Positions 37,814-43,938 of a stretch of DNA of 43,938 bases are shown here, piece after piece (the stretch's first letter is position 1; the number at the start of each line of letters is the position of its first letter). The DNA is from Amycolatopsis pittospori (GTDB lineage Bacteria > Actinomycetota > Actinomycetes > Mycobacteriales > Pseudonocardiaceae). The translations under genes were made by a program, and so were the position numbers. Below the pieces are notes generated by a model. The model had not been told where the DNA came from. It worked only from the letters and a program-made list of their open reading frames with translations, and ran no database searches. The stretch spans positions 1 through 43,938 of the forward strand of contig NZ_JACBXD010000068.1 of assembly GCF_013870525.1 (NCBI RefSeq). Reading direction: 5' to 3'.

Positions 37814-39244
37814 TCAGATCCGCGGATCCGGCAGCCGCCGCGCAACCGTGATCACACCGATCGTCAGCACCGCCTGAATCCCGATGACCAGCACGAACGC
37901 GCCCTTCATCCCGAGCGGGCCGGCGCCGACCGAAGCGAACAACGTCCCCAGCGTCGCGACGCCCAGCGCCATCGCGGCCTGCTGAGACGTCGTCAGCATC
38001 CCGCTGCCGACCCCGGCGATCTCCGGCGGCACCTTGGACAGCACGATCCGGAACACCGTCGTCATGGCCAGCCCCTGCCCGAACCCGCACAGCAGCATCC
38101 CCGGCGCGAAATCGAGCACGCCCAGGCGCGGCCAGCCCACCAGCACCGTGCCGATCAACACCAGCAGCCCGAGCAGCTGGACCGAAAGACCGGCGGCCAC
38201 GACCCGCTGCCCGAATCGCGTCACCAGACGGCTGCTGACCAGGCACATCGCGAAGAACGCGAGCGAAAGCGGCGCCGTCACGAGCCCGGAGCCCAGCGGG
38301 CCGAGGTGCAGGCCGTCCTGCAAGGTCACCGCGAACACGAACATGAACGCGCTGAAGCCGATGAAGAACGGCACCCCGACCAGCAGCCCTTGCCGCACGC
38401 TCGGCATCCGCATCACCGACGGGGGCAGGAGCGGGATGCCGCCGTGGCGTTCCATCCGGCGTTCGACGCGGACGAACCCGGCCGCGGCGAACGGGAACAC
38501 CACGAGCAGCGCGACCGTCCACAGTGGCCAGTCCAGCACGGGGCCCTCCGCCAGCGGGAGCAGGAGCGACACCAGCGCGGTCGCCAGCAGCACCGTGCCC
38601 CAGCGATCGATGCCGATCGGGTTCGACGAGCGGCTCTCCGGGATCAGCCGCCGCGCGATCACCAGGCCCGCGATCCCGACCGGCACGTTGACCAGGAAGA
38701 TCGGCCGCCAGCCGGTGCCCCAGAGATCGGCGGCGACCAGCGCCCCGCCGAGGAACTGGCCGAGCACCATGGAAAGCCCGGCGGTCGCGCCATACAGCCC
38801 CAGCGCCTTGGACCTGCGCTCGCCCGTCGTGGTCGCCTGGATGATCGAAAGCACCTGCGGCAGCATCAGCGCGGCGGCCGCCCCCTGTGCGGCCCGAGCC
38901 AGTACCAGCGTCAGCGCCGTCGGCGCGATCCCGCAGAGCAGGGACGTCACGGTGAACGAGGCCAGGCCGATCAGGAACAGTTTGCGACGGCCGAAGGCGT
39001 CGCCGAGACGGCCGCCGACGACCAGCAGCACCGCGTAGGCGATCCCATAGGCCGCGACCACCAGCTCCAAGGTCGCCGAAGACGTGCGGAGATCGGTGCC
39101 GATCGCCGGCAGGGCGATGTTGACGATGAAGAAGTCGATGAGGGGAAGTGCCGCCCCCAGCAGCACGGTGACCAGGCCCGCCGAGGTCAGGGCCGGTCCG
39201 GCGGCGACGCGGGTGGGCGTCGCCGGAACTTGCGTCGAAGTCAT
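37814..39244 (-). CDS. DHA2-type (EmrB/QacA) multidrug efflux MFS transporter
   Basis: 476 residues, about 14 membrane helices. Motif A GGRLGDAFGRRKLF after helix 2, motif C-like GLYGATAGLSMVLGQFLGG in helix 5, and DFFIVNIALPAIGTDL at helix 1 are DHA2 marks. Exports drugs or metabolites by proton antiport. It is divergent from an XRE/MmyB regulator, whose CCTGGTA sites lie between them, so this regulator is likely to control it. Downstream on the same strand comes the ECF sigma factor gene after 53 bp, perhaps with a shared transcript. Start ATG at 39244; no clear ribosome-binding site. Confidence 0.92.
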   Translation of the reverse strand: MTSTQVPATPTRVAAGPALTSAGLVTVLLGAALPLIDFFIVNIALPAIGTDLRTSSATLELVVAAYGIAYAVLLVVGGRLGDAFGRRKLFLIGLASFTVTSLLCGIAPTALTLVLARAAQGAAAALMLPQVLSIIQATTTGERRSKALGLYGATAGLSMVLGQFLGGALVAADLWGTGWRPIFLVNVPVGIAGLVIARRLIPESRSSNPIGIDRWGTVLLATALVSLLLPLAEGPVLDWPLWTVALLVVFPFAAAGFVRVERRMERHGGIPLLPPSVMRMPSVRQGLLVGVPFFIGFSAFMFVFAVTLQDGLHLGPLGSGLVTAPLSLAFFAMCLVSSRLVTRFGQRVVAAGLSVQLLGLLVLIGTVLVGWPRLGVLDFAPGMLLCGFGQGLAMTTVFRIVLSKVPPEIAGVGSGMLTTSQQAAMALGVATLGTLFASVGAGPLGMKGAFVLVIGIQAVLTIGVITVARRLPDPRI

Positions 39245-39270
39245 GGGTACTACGATCGAACGATTCCCAC

Positions 39271-39316
39271 CCTGGTACCAGGAGCGTGGTTATCCTGGTA
39301 TCGCCACTACCTGGTA
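39271..39316. promoter_or_regulatory. Triple CCTGGTA operator between efflux and XRE/MmyB genes
   Basis: CCTGGTA occurs at 39271-39277 (as part of the perfect 12-bp palindrome CCTGGTACCAGG, 39271-39282), 39294-39300 and 39310-39316 (in the imperfect palindrome ACCTGGTAACCGGGT). Start-to-start spacings are 23 and 16 bp. The sites lie across the shared promoter region of a regulator and its neighbour gene. Confidence 0.65.
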
Positions 39317-39352
39317 ACCGGGTCGAAGCTTTGCGAACCTGATGAGGTGACC

Positions 39353-40186
39353 ATGACCGTCGCATCGCGAGCGGCCGACGTGCGCCGGCACGAACTGGCC
39401 GCGTTCCTGCGCAGCCGCCGCGAGCGCATCACCCCGGACCAGGTCGGCCTGCCGATCAGCGGCAGGCGCCGGACACCGGGGTTGCGTCGCGAGGAGGTCG
39501 CGCAGCTGGCCGGGGTCGGGGTCACCTGGTACACGTGGCTCGAACAGGGCCGGGACATCAACGCGTCCGAGCAGGTACTCGACGCGATCTCCCGCACGCT
39601 GCGGCTCGACCCGCACGAGCACCTGCACCTGTTCACCCTCGCGGGCGCGCCGGAGCCGCCGCTGGAGAAGGACTGCAAGCTCCTCAGCCAGAACGTCTAC
39701 CGGATGATGGACAAACTGGAGCCGTTCCCCGTCTGCGTGCGCAACGCGCGGTGCGACATCCTCGCCTACAACCGGGCCTACAACTGGCTGATGGGTGACG
39801 TCGACTCCGTCCCGTTCGAGGATCGCAACACCCTCGTCCAATGCCTGACCAACCCCGAATGGCGGCGCAGGCTGCCCGACTGGGAGGTCAACCTGCCCCG
39901 CGTGGTCGCCGGATTCCGGGCGGCGATGGCCGAACACCTCGCCGAACCGGCGTGGAAGAACCTGGTCAAGCGGCTGCGGCAGGAGTCCGAACTCTTCGAA
40001 CGGATGTGGAAGGAGCACGACGTCTCCACCGAACGGATCGTGCTCAAGCGCTACCTGCATCCGGACGTCGGCCTGCTGCGGTTCGAATTCTCGTACCTGT
40101 ACCTCGGGCGGCGTTCCGAGATCTCGCTGGCGACGCTCACCCCGGCCGACGAGGAAACCGCCGCGAAACTGCCCGGCTCCTTCTGA
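39353..40186 (+). CDS. XRE-family regulator with MmyB-like ligand-binding domain
   Basis: 277 residues. The helix-turn-helix is at about 20-80 (RTPGLRREEVAQLAGVGVTWYTWLEQGRDINASEQVLDAISRTLRL), a sequence type diagnostic of MmyB-like regulators. The C-terminal domain (about 100-270) is the MmyB ligand domain: PFPVCVRNARCDILAYNRAYNWLMGD and LRRFE..YLYLG-like strands. Such regulators usually control a divergently transcribed oxidoreductase or transporter. ATG is preceded by GAGGTGACC. The palindromic CCTGGTA sites in front of it fit its operator. Divergent DHA2 efflux pump; ligand perhaps a fatty-acid-like molecule by analogy. Confidence 0.93.
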   Translation: MTVASRAADVRRHELAAFLRSRRERITPDQVGLPISGRRRTPGLRREEVAQLAGVGVTWYTWLEQGRDINASEQVLDAISRTLRLDPHEHLHLFTLAGAPEPPLEKDCKLLSQNVYRMMDKLEPFPVCVRNARCDILAYNRAYNWLMGDVDSVPFEDRNTLVQCLTNPEWRRRLPDWEVNLPRVVAGFRAAMAEHLAEPAWKNLVKRLRQESELFERMWKEHDVSTERIVLKRYLHPDVGLLRFEFSYLYLGRRSEISLATLTPADEETAAKLPGSF

Positions 40187-40249
40187 GGAGGGAGGCGGAC
40201 CAGGCCCGCGAGGGAGTCTTTCCGCGGCGTGGGCGCCGACGCTGAGAGC

Positions 40250-41104
40250 ATGACCGCAGCAGTCTCCGCCCCCAAGATCTCCAGCGCCCGCCTGATCATC
40301 TGCTACGCCGCGATCCTGGGCACGCTCCCGTACCTGACACTCAAGGCTTCCTGGGTCACCGGCGGCGGCCTCGGCCTCCGCGACCCGTCCTTTGTGGACT
40401 CCGACCTGATGCTCTTCGCGAATCTGCTCACCGGCGGGATGGACGTCGTCGCGGTGGTGCTCGCACTCGCCTTCACCTACTCCTGGGGTCGCCGGATCCC
40501 CGCGCCACTCCTGCTGTTCCCGATCTGGATCGGCACCGGACTGCTCGCGCCGATCGTGCTGAACCTCCCGGTGATCGTCGCCGACCTGACCCAGCCGCAC
40601 CTGACCGGAATGCCGCTGGAGAACTGGGTCTGGGCCGTCGTCTACGGCGGATTCGGCTGGCAGGGCGTCATGCTGCTGACCGCGTTCGTGCTCTACGCCC
40701 GTGATCGCTGGTGGTTCGTCGTCACCGGCACCGTCCGGCCGGGAACGATCGGTACCGCGGGCAGGCTCGGCATCGCCGCCGCCCTCGGCGCCGCGGCCGC
40801 CCACCTGACCTGGGCGTTCGGCTCCGGCGGGATGTCGGCCCGGGGTCAGGACGTCGTCGTCGCGCTGCTCAGCGTGCTCGCCGCGGCGGCGCTGGCGACC
40901 GTGTCGCGGGGCAGGTTCTGGCCTCGGCTGGTGCTGGTGTGGACCGGCGCCGGGGCGATGGCGGGCTCGGGCGCGTGGGGACTGTTCGGCGAGCTCACCA
41001 TGAGCTCGCACGGGCTGGGGCGTGCGCTCGTGGTGGCGGTGCAGGTGATCGGCGGTGTGCTGATGATGATCTCGGTCCTCCGTCGGCTACCGCACACGGC
41101 GTAG
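40250..41104 (+). CDS. Polytopic membrane protein upstream of a two-component system
   Basis: 284 residues with about seven or eight membrane helices and short loops (LIICYAAILGTLPYLTLKASW, DVVAVVLALAFTYSWG, LLLFPIWIGTGLLAPIVLNLPVIVADL, and five more). No known transporter motif. A conserved-looking loop contains GLRDPSFVDSDLMLFANLLTGG. The start could be the ATG (40250, CTGAGAGC in front) or the GTG at 40229. It lies 58 bp upstream of a histidine kinase gene that has its own -10 box. A sensor partner or signalling target of that kinase is possible; I infer no more. Confidence 0.75.
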   Translation: MTAAVSAPKISSARLIICYAAILGTLPYLTLKASWVTGGGLGLRDPSFVDSDLMLFANLLTGGMDVVAVVLALAFTYSWGRRIPAPLLLFPIWIGTGLLAPIVLNLPVIVADLTQPHLTGMPLENWVWAVVYGGFGWQGVMLLTAFVLYARDRWWFVVTGTVRPGTIGTAGRLGIAAALGAAAAHLTWAFGSGGMSARGQDVVVALLSVLAAAALATVSRGRFWPRLVLVWTGAGAMAGSGAWGLFGELTMSSHGLGRALVVAVQVIGGVLMMISVLRRLPHTA

Positions 41105-41149
41105 CCGAGAAGCCGCTTTTCAACGGACGCAGTACGCCTTCGCTCCGGG

Positions 41150-41155
41150 TAGCTT
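41150..41155 (+). promoter_or_regulatory. -10 box TAGCTT, 7 nt before a GTG (leaderless)
   Basis: TAGCTT (TANNNT) is followed by seven bases and the GTG at 41163. No ribosome-binding site. Confidence 0.55.
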
Positions 41156-41162
41156 TCGTCGT

Positions 41163-42287
41163 GTGCTGCTGAAAGACAGGTATCCGTGGAGCCCCTGGGT
41201 GGGTCGCGTACTGCGCGTGGTGTTGCCGCTGGGGTTCGTCCTCGGGGCCACGAGCAGCGCGGCCCGCTGGCAGCCGGGCGCGCAGGCGCTGACCCCGCTC
41301 GGGTACCTGTGGCTGATCGTCACCGCGCTGTCGTTGCTGGTGGTGCACCGGTTCCCCATGCCGATCTTCCTGCTCACATCCGCGCTGACGCTGGGTTACT
41401 ACGCGTCGGGCAATCCGGGCGGGCCGGCGATCGTGCTGCCGACGATCGCGTTGTTCGTGCTCACGAAGATCCGCGGGCCGCTGGTCGCCGGGATCACCGG
41501 CGGGTCGCTTCTCCTGGTCGCCGGCATCGCGTTGTTCGTCCGGCACGGGTTCGGTGCCTTCGACGCCCGGGTCGGGCTCGGCGTCGTCTGGGTGGTCGCG
41601 GTCGTCGGGATCGGGACGGCGGTGCGCAACGGGATGGCCGCCGCGCGGGCCCGGCGCGAGCAGGCCGACGAGCACCGGCATCGGATGGCCGAGCAGGAAC
41701 GGCTCACCATCGCCCGCGAGGTGCACGACGTCGTCGCGCACAGCCTGGCGATGATCAACGTCCAGGCCGGGGTCGCCGCGCACGTCGCCGATCGACGTCC
41801 TGAGCAGGCGAAAGAGGCGTTGCTGAACATCAAGGAGGCGAGTGCTTCGGCGCTGAAGGACCTCCGCGCGACGCTGGCCGTGCTGCGTTCCGGCGAGGAC
41901 AAGGCGCCCGCGCCGAGCCTCGCCCAGGCCGACGAGTTGTTCGAGCACGCCCGCGCCGCCGGGCTTGAGGTCCGTGTCGACGGCGAACCGGGCGAGCTGC
42001 CCGCCCCCGTCGACGGCGCCGCGTACCGGATCCTGCAGGAATCGCTGACGAACGTGGTCCGCCACGCGAACCAGGCACGCGGGGTCGACGTCCGGTTCGA
42101 GCGGAAAACCGGTGCGCTGACGCTGCTCGTCCGCGACGATGGCCGTGGCGCCGTCGAACCCGCACCCGGCCACGGCCTGCGCGGGATGTCCGAGCGGGCG
42201 GCCGCGCTGGGCGGTGCGCTCACGACGTCCGTTGTGGACGGAGGATTCCAGGTTCGCGTGGACCTGCCGATCGAGGGGGAACGATGA
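41163..42287 (+). CDS. NarL-group sensor histidine kinase
   Basis: 374 residues. Four or five membrane helices (about 20-160) form a small sensor, followed by a cytoplasmic linker coiled coil (ARREQADEHRHRMAEQERLTIA). The HisKA_3 phosphoacceptor is H188 in REVHDVVAHSLA. The HATPase_c domain has LQESLTNVVRHA (N box), DDGRG (G1) and GHGLRGMSERA (G2). This is a DesK/NarX-like membrane sensor kinase. It phosphorylates the response regulator encoded next, with a four-base overlap. Signal unknown; the protein has no large periplasmic domain, so it may sense the membrane itself (inference). Confidence 0.94.
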   Translation: MLLKDRYPWSPWVGRVLRVVLPLGFVLGATSSAARWQPGAQALTPLGYLWLIVTALSLLVVHRFPMPIFLLTSALTLGYYASGNPGGPAIVLPTIALFVLTKIRGPLVAGITGGSLLLVAGIALFVRHGFGAFDARVGLGVVWVVAVVGIGTAVRNGMAAARARREQADEHRHRMAEQERLTIAREVHDVVAHSLAMINVQAGVAAHVADRRPEQAKEALLNIKEASASALKDLRATLAVLRSGEDKAPAPSLAQADELFEHARAAGLEVRVDGEPGELPAPVDGAAYRILQESLTNVVRHANQARGVDVRFERKTGALTLLVRDDGRGAVEPAPGHGLRGMSERAAALGGALTTSVVDGGFQVRVDLPIEGER

Positions 42288-42952
42288 CGATCCGGGTGGT
42301 CCTCGCCGACGACCAGGCGCTGGTGCGCGCCGGTTTCCGGGTGCTGCTGGAGACCGAAGACGGTTTCGAGGTCTGCGCCGAGGCCGGTGACGGCGAGCAG
42401 GCCGTCGCGGCCGCTGTCGAGCACAAGCCGGACATCGTGGTGATGGACATCCGGATGCCCGGCGTCGACGGGCTCGAAGCGACCCGGCGGATCACCGCGA
42501 ACCCCGAGCTGACCGGGGTGAAAGTCCTGGTCCTGACCACATTCGATGTCGACGAGTACGTCTACGAGGCGTTGCGAGCGGGCGCCAGCGGGTTCCTGTT
42601 GAAGGACACCGATCCGGTGGAGCTGCTGCGCGCGTTGAAGGTGGTCGCCGCGGGTGAGGCGCTGCTCGCGCCGACCGTGACCCGGCGGCTGATCGCGGAA
42701 TTCGTCGAACGCCCGGAGAACCGCCGCATCGACGTGAGCGCCGTCCGCGAGATCACCGACCGCGAACGCGAGGTACTCGGCCTGGTCGCCGGCGGGATGT
42801 CGAACGACGAGATCGCCGCGCACCTGGTGATTTCGACGGCCACCGCGCGTACGCACGTCAGCCGCATCATGACCAAGATCGGGGCTCGGGACCGCGCGCA
42901 GCTGGTGGTGCTCGCCTACGAGTCCGGCCTGGTCAGCCCCAGGCGTGGCTAG
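42284..42952 (+). CDS. NarL/LuxR-family response regulator
   Basis: 222 residues. Receiver domain (1-120) with phosphoacceptor D55 in VVMDIRMPGVDG, acid pocket LADDQALVRAG, Thr in LTTF and Lys in LLKD. LuxR-type helix-turn-helix (about 150-215): LTDREREVLGLVAGGMSNDEIAAHLVISTATARTHVSRIMTKIGARDR is close to the consensus (with ITDRERE at its start). It pairs with the histidine kinase before it through a four-base overlap. Terminator-like hairpin follows at 42965. The regulon is not visible; the upstream membrane protein is one candidate. Confidence 0.96.
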   Translation: MTIRVVLADDQALVRAGFRVLLETEDGFEVCAEAGDGEQAVAAAVEHKPDIVVMDIRMPGVDGLEATRRITANPELTGVKVLVLTTFDVDEYVYEALRAGASGFLLKDTDPVELLRALKVVAAGEALLAPTVTRRLIAEFVERPENRRIDVSAVREITDREREVLGLVAGGMSNDEIAAHLVISTATARTHVSRIMTKIGARDRAQLVVLAYESGLVSPRRG

Positions 42953-42964
42953 CGGATCAGCGGC

Positions 42965-43008
42965 GTGAGGTGAACGGGACCCTCGCCTGAGAGGCCCGTT
43001 CACCTCAC
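42965..43008. terminator. Hairpin between response regulator and microprotein genes
   Basis: A 14-bp perfect stem, GTGAGGTGAACGGG (42965-42978) with its complement at 42995-43008, carries on into a shorter imperfect stem above it. It sits between two convergent genes. A relative of the nested-palindrome family. Confidence 0.65.
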
Positions 43009-43052
43009 TCGTGCGCCGCGGGAGCGGACTGCGTCAGGTCGGTCCGACGAGG

Positions 43053-43133
43053 TCAGCCGCGCTTCAGCTGAAGCGCGAGCCGTATGACGAATACGACGGC
43101 CAGCGCGGCGACCAGGGCGATTTCCCAGGCCAT
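43053..43133 (-). CDS. 26-residue single-helix membrane microprotein
   Basis: The frame ATG (43133) to TGA encodes 26 residues: MAWEIALVAALAVVFV, then IRLALQLKRG. It is a near-perfect single membrane helix with one acidic residue early and a basic tail, so N-out/C-in is likely. A very strong ribosome-binding site (GAGGAGGAGC) lies seven bases before the ATG. Hairpins bracket it: one at its 3' side shared with the response regulator and the 57-bp repeat on its 5' side. It is too short to be called automatically. Similar microproteins modulate membrane kinases or transporters in other bacteria (known in general); any link to the adjacent kinase is a guess. Confidence 0.6.
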   Translation of the reverse strand: MAWEIALVAALAVVFVIRLALQLKRG

Positions 43134-43258
43134 GGCTGCTCCTCCTCGTCCGGCATCCGAACGCTCCGATGCTCTGCCTATAGGGCGCATCACGGGGGGA
43201 GGACGTTCACCGACACGGCCTAACTCACTCGAACGGGCGAAGATCACGCCTACCCCCG

Positions 43259-43315
43259 GTGCTATGAACGGCCCGTTACTTGCAAATTTTGCAAGTAACG
43301 GGCCGTTCATAGCAC
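43259..43315. terminator. 57-bp perfect inverted repeat, copy 2 (28-bp arms)
   Basis: Arms 43259-43286 and 43288-43315 are exact complements around one central base, 9 bp after the glycosyltransferase stop. It matches copy 1 (25902-25958) at 54 of 57 positions; the changes are the central base and one A-T pair turned to T-A on both arms. The symmetry is therefore kept under mutation. Confidence 0.75.
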
Positions 43316-43324
43316 TTACGGGAG

Positions 43325-43938
43325 TTACAGAGCGCTCGTCACCGCAGCCCACACCCGGTGCGGGTCGAGGTCCATCGGCCGCGAGTCGGGATCCGGCCGC
43401 AGCCGTCGCAGCAGCACCTGCTGAACCAGCGCGGTCGGCCGCTCGGCGGAAGCCACGCGCCGCCAGAACAGGTGATCCTCCAGGCCCTCGAAGAGCACCT
43501 CGGAGTTCCACCCGCCGAATTCGTCGACCAGCGATCGCCGCACCAGATAGCCGCTGCCCAGGTACGGCAGCTTCCGCAGCCGCCGCTCCTCCGGCGGCAG
43601 CGCGCCGACCAGGCCGTCCACCGGATCCGCGACCGGGCAGTGCACGACGTCGGCACCTTCCGAAGAGGCCAGCAGCCGCTCCAGCAGGAACTCCGACGCG
43701 CGCATGCCGCCGTCGAGTACCAGCAGCCAGGACGCCGTCGAGCGTTCCAGCAGCGAGTTCCGCGTGAGGCCGCGACCGAGCGGGGTGTCGTGCAGCAGGA
43801 CGTCGTACGGGCGCGGCCGCGGCCACGGGTGCACGCCGTCCTCGCCGACGAGCACCTTCCGCGGCAGCACGGTGCCCGTGAGCAGGTCGTTCGCCAGATC
43901 GTCCGGGTCGACCTCGCCGGCCCGCCGCACGATCAGCA
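43325..43938 (-). CDS. Family 2 (GT-A) glycosyltransferase, 3' part only
   Basis: About 205 codons visible, open at the window edge, so the 5' part is missing. It shows the C-terminal half of a GT2 glycosyltransferase: ASWLLVLDGGM (the acidic metal-binding region, D..G), LLASSEGADVVHCP, then GYLVRRSLVDEFGGWNSEVLFEGLEDHLFW, where GLEDHLFW is the acceptor/catalytic ED motif region. It transfers a sugar from a nucleotide donor to a polymer or lipid. No signal or membrane helix is visible in this part. A UDP-glucose dehydrogenase lies 11 kb away, but a link is not shown. Confidence 0.85.
   Translation of the reverse strand, partial: LIVRRAGEVDPDDLANDLLTGTVLPRKVLVGEDGVHPWPRPRPYDVLLHDTPLGRGLTRNSLLERSTASWLLVLDGGMRASEFLLERLLASSEGADVVHCPVADPVDGLVGALPPEERRLRKLPYLGSGYLVRRSLVDEFGGWNSEVLFEGLEDHLFWRRVASAERPTALVQQVLLRRLRPDPDSRPMDLDPHRVWAAVTSAL

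Noticed and set aside
38306..39352. Long N-terminal extension of the XRE/MmyB regulator
   Set aside because: The in-frame upstream region is antisense to the efflux gene and Gln/Arg-rich; the ATG at 39353 has a good ribosome-binding site.
25902..43315. 57-bp repeats as insertion sequence ends or a CRISPR array
   Set aside because: They have no transposase gene, no target duplications that I can see, and only two copies 17 kb apart, each next to a stop codon.

Overview
The window is high-GC actinobacterial DNA, most likely from Amycolatopsis or a close Pseudonocardiaceae relative. That is inferred from the composition, the many GTG and TTG starts, frequent leaderless-type promoters, XRE-TPR and NB-ARC-TPR regulators and an STPK with an extracytoplasmic sensor; no rRNA or tRNA is present to test it. 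I support 42 protein genes and see no tRNA, rRNA, CRISPR array, insertion sequence or prophage. It looks like ordinary chromosome.

Layout. 1-3636: two translationally coupled paralogues, a membrane sensor protein (5' end at the window edge) and a Ser/Thr kinase with the same six-cysteine sensor. 4003-8949: an unknown protein, an NAD(P)-binding SDR, a divergent PRPP synthetase, and a lactone-oxidase gene divergent from an alanine-racemase-fold gene. 9324-12665: TetR, GH1 glycosidase and MFS, a glycoside-use module. 12977-18719: two small unknown proteins, an XRE-TPR regulator overlapping an APH-fold phosphotransferase, and an NB-ARC-TPR STAND protein. 19077-22068: a copper cluster (YcnI, CopC, CopD) and a membrane protein. 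22312-25879: a four-gene OpuC-type osmoprotectant ABC transporter behind a possible stress-sigma promoter. 25997-36128: a DUF6474-like protein, a TM0106-type RecB/RNase H nuclease, PadR plus methyltransferase, an SDR, UDP-glucose dehydrogenase, TetR divergent from an FAD monooxygenase, an unknown protein and a gamma-glutamyltransferase. 36341-40186: ECF sigma factor overlapping a double-VOC protein, and a DHA2 efflux pump divergent from an XRE/MmyB regulator. 40250-43938: a membrane protein, a NarL-type two-component pair, a 26-residue membrane microprotein and the 3' part of a glycosyltransferase.

The most unusual signal is non-coding. Gene 3' ends carry long, nearly perfect inverted repeats (18-28 bp arms), and in several each arm itself contains a short palindrome (a hairpin made of hairpins). 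Two 57-bp copies 17 kb apart differ by a compensated base-pair swap. Two gene-free stretches hold clusters of perfect actinobacterial DnaA boxes. Other points: seven start codons sit 6-7 nt after a TANNNT box (leaderless transcripts); a ycnI ribosome-binding site is exactly complementary to the stop region of the gene before it; and there are clear candidate operators for the PadR, XRE/MmyB and TetR regulators.
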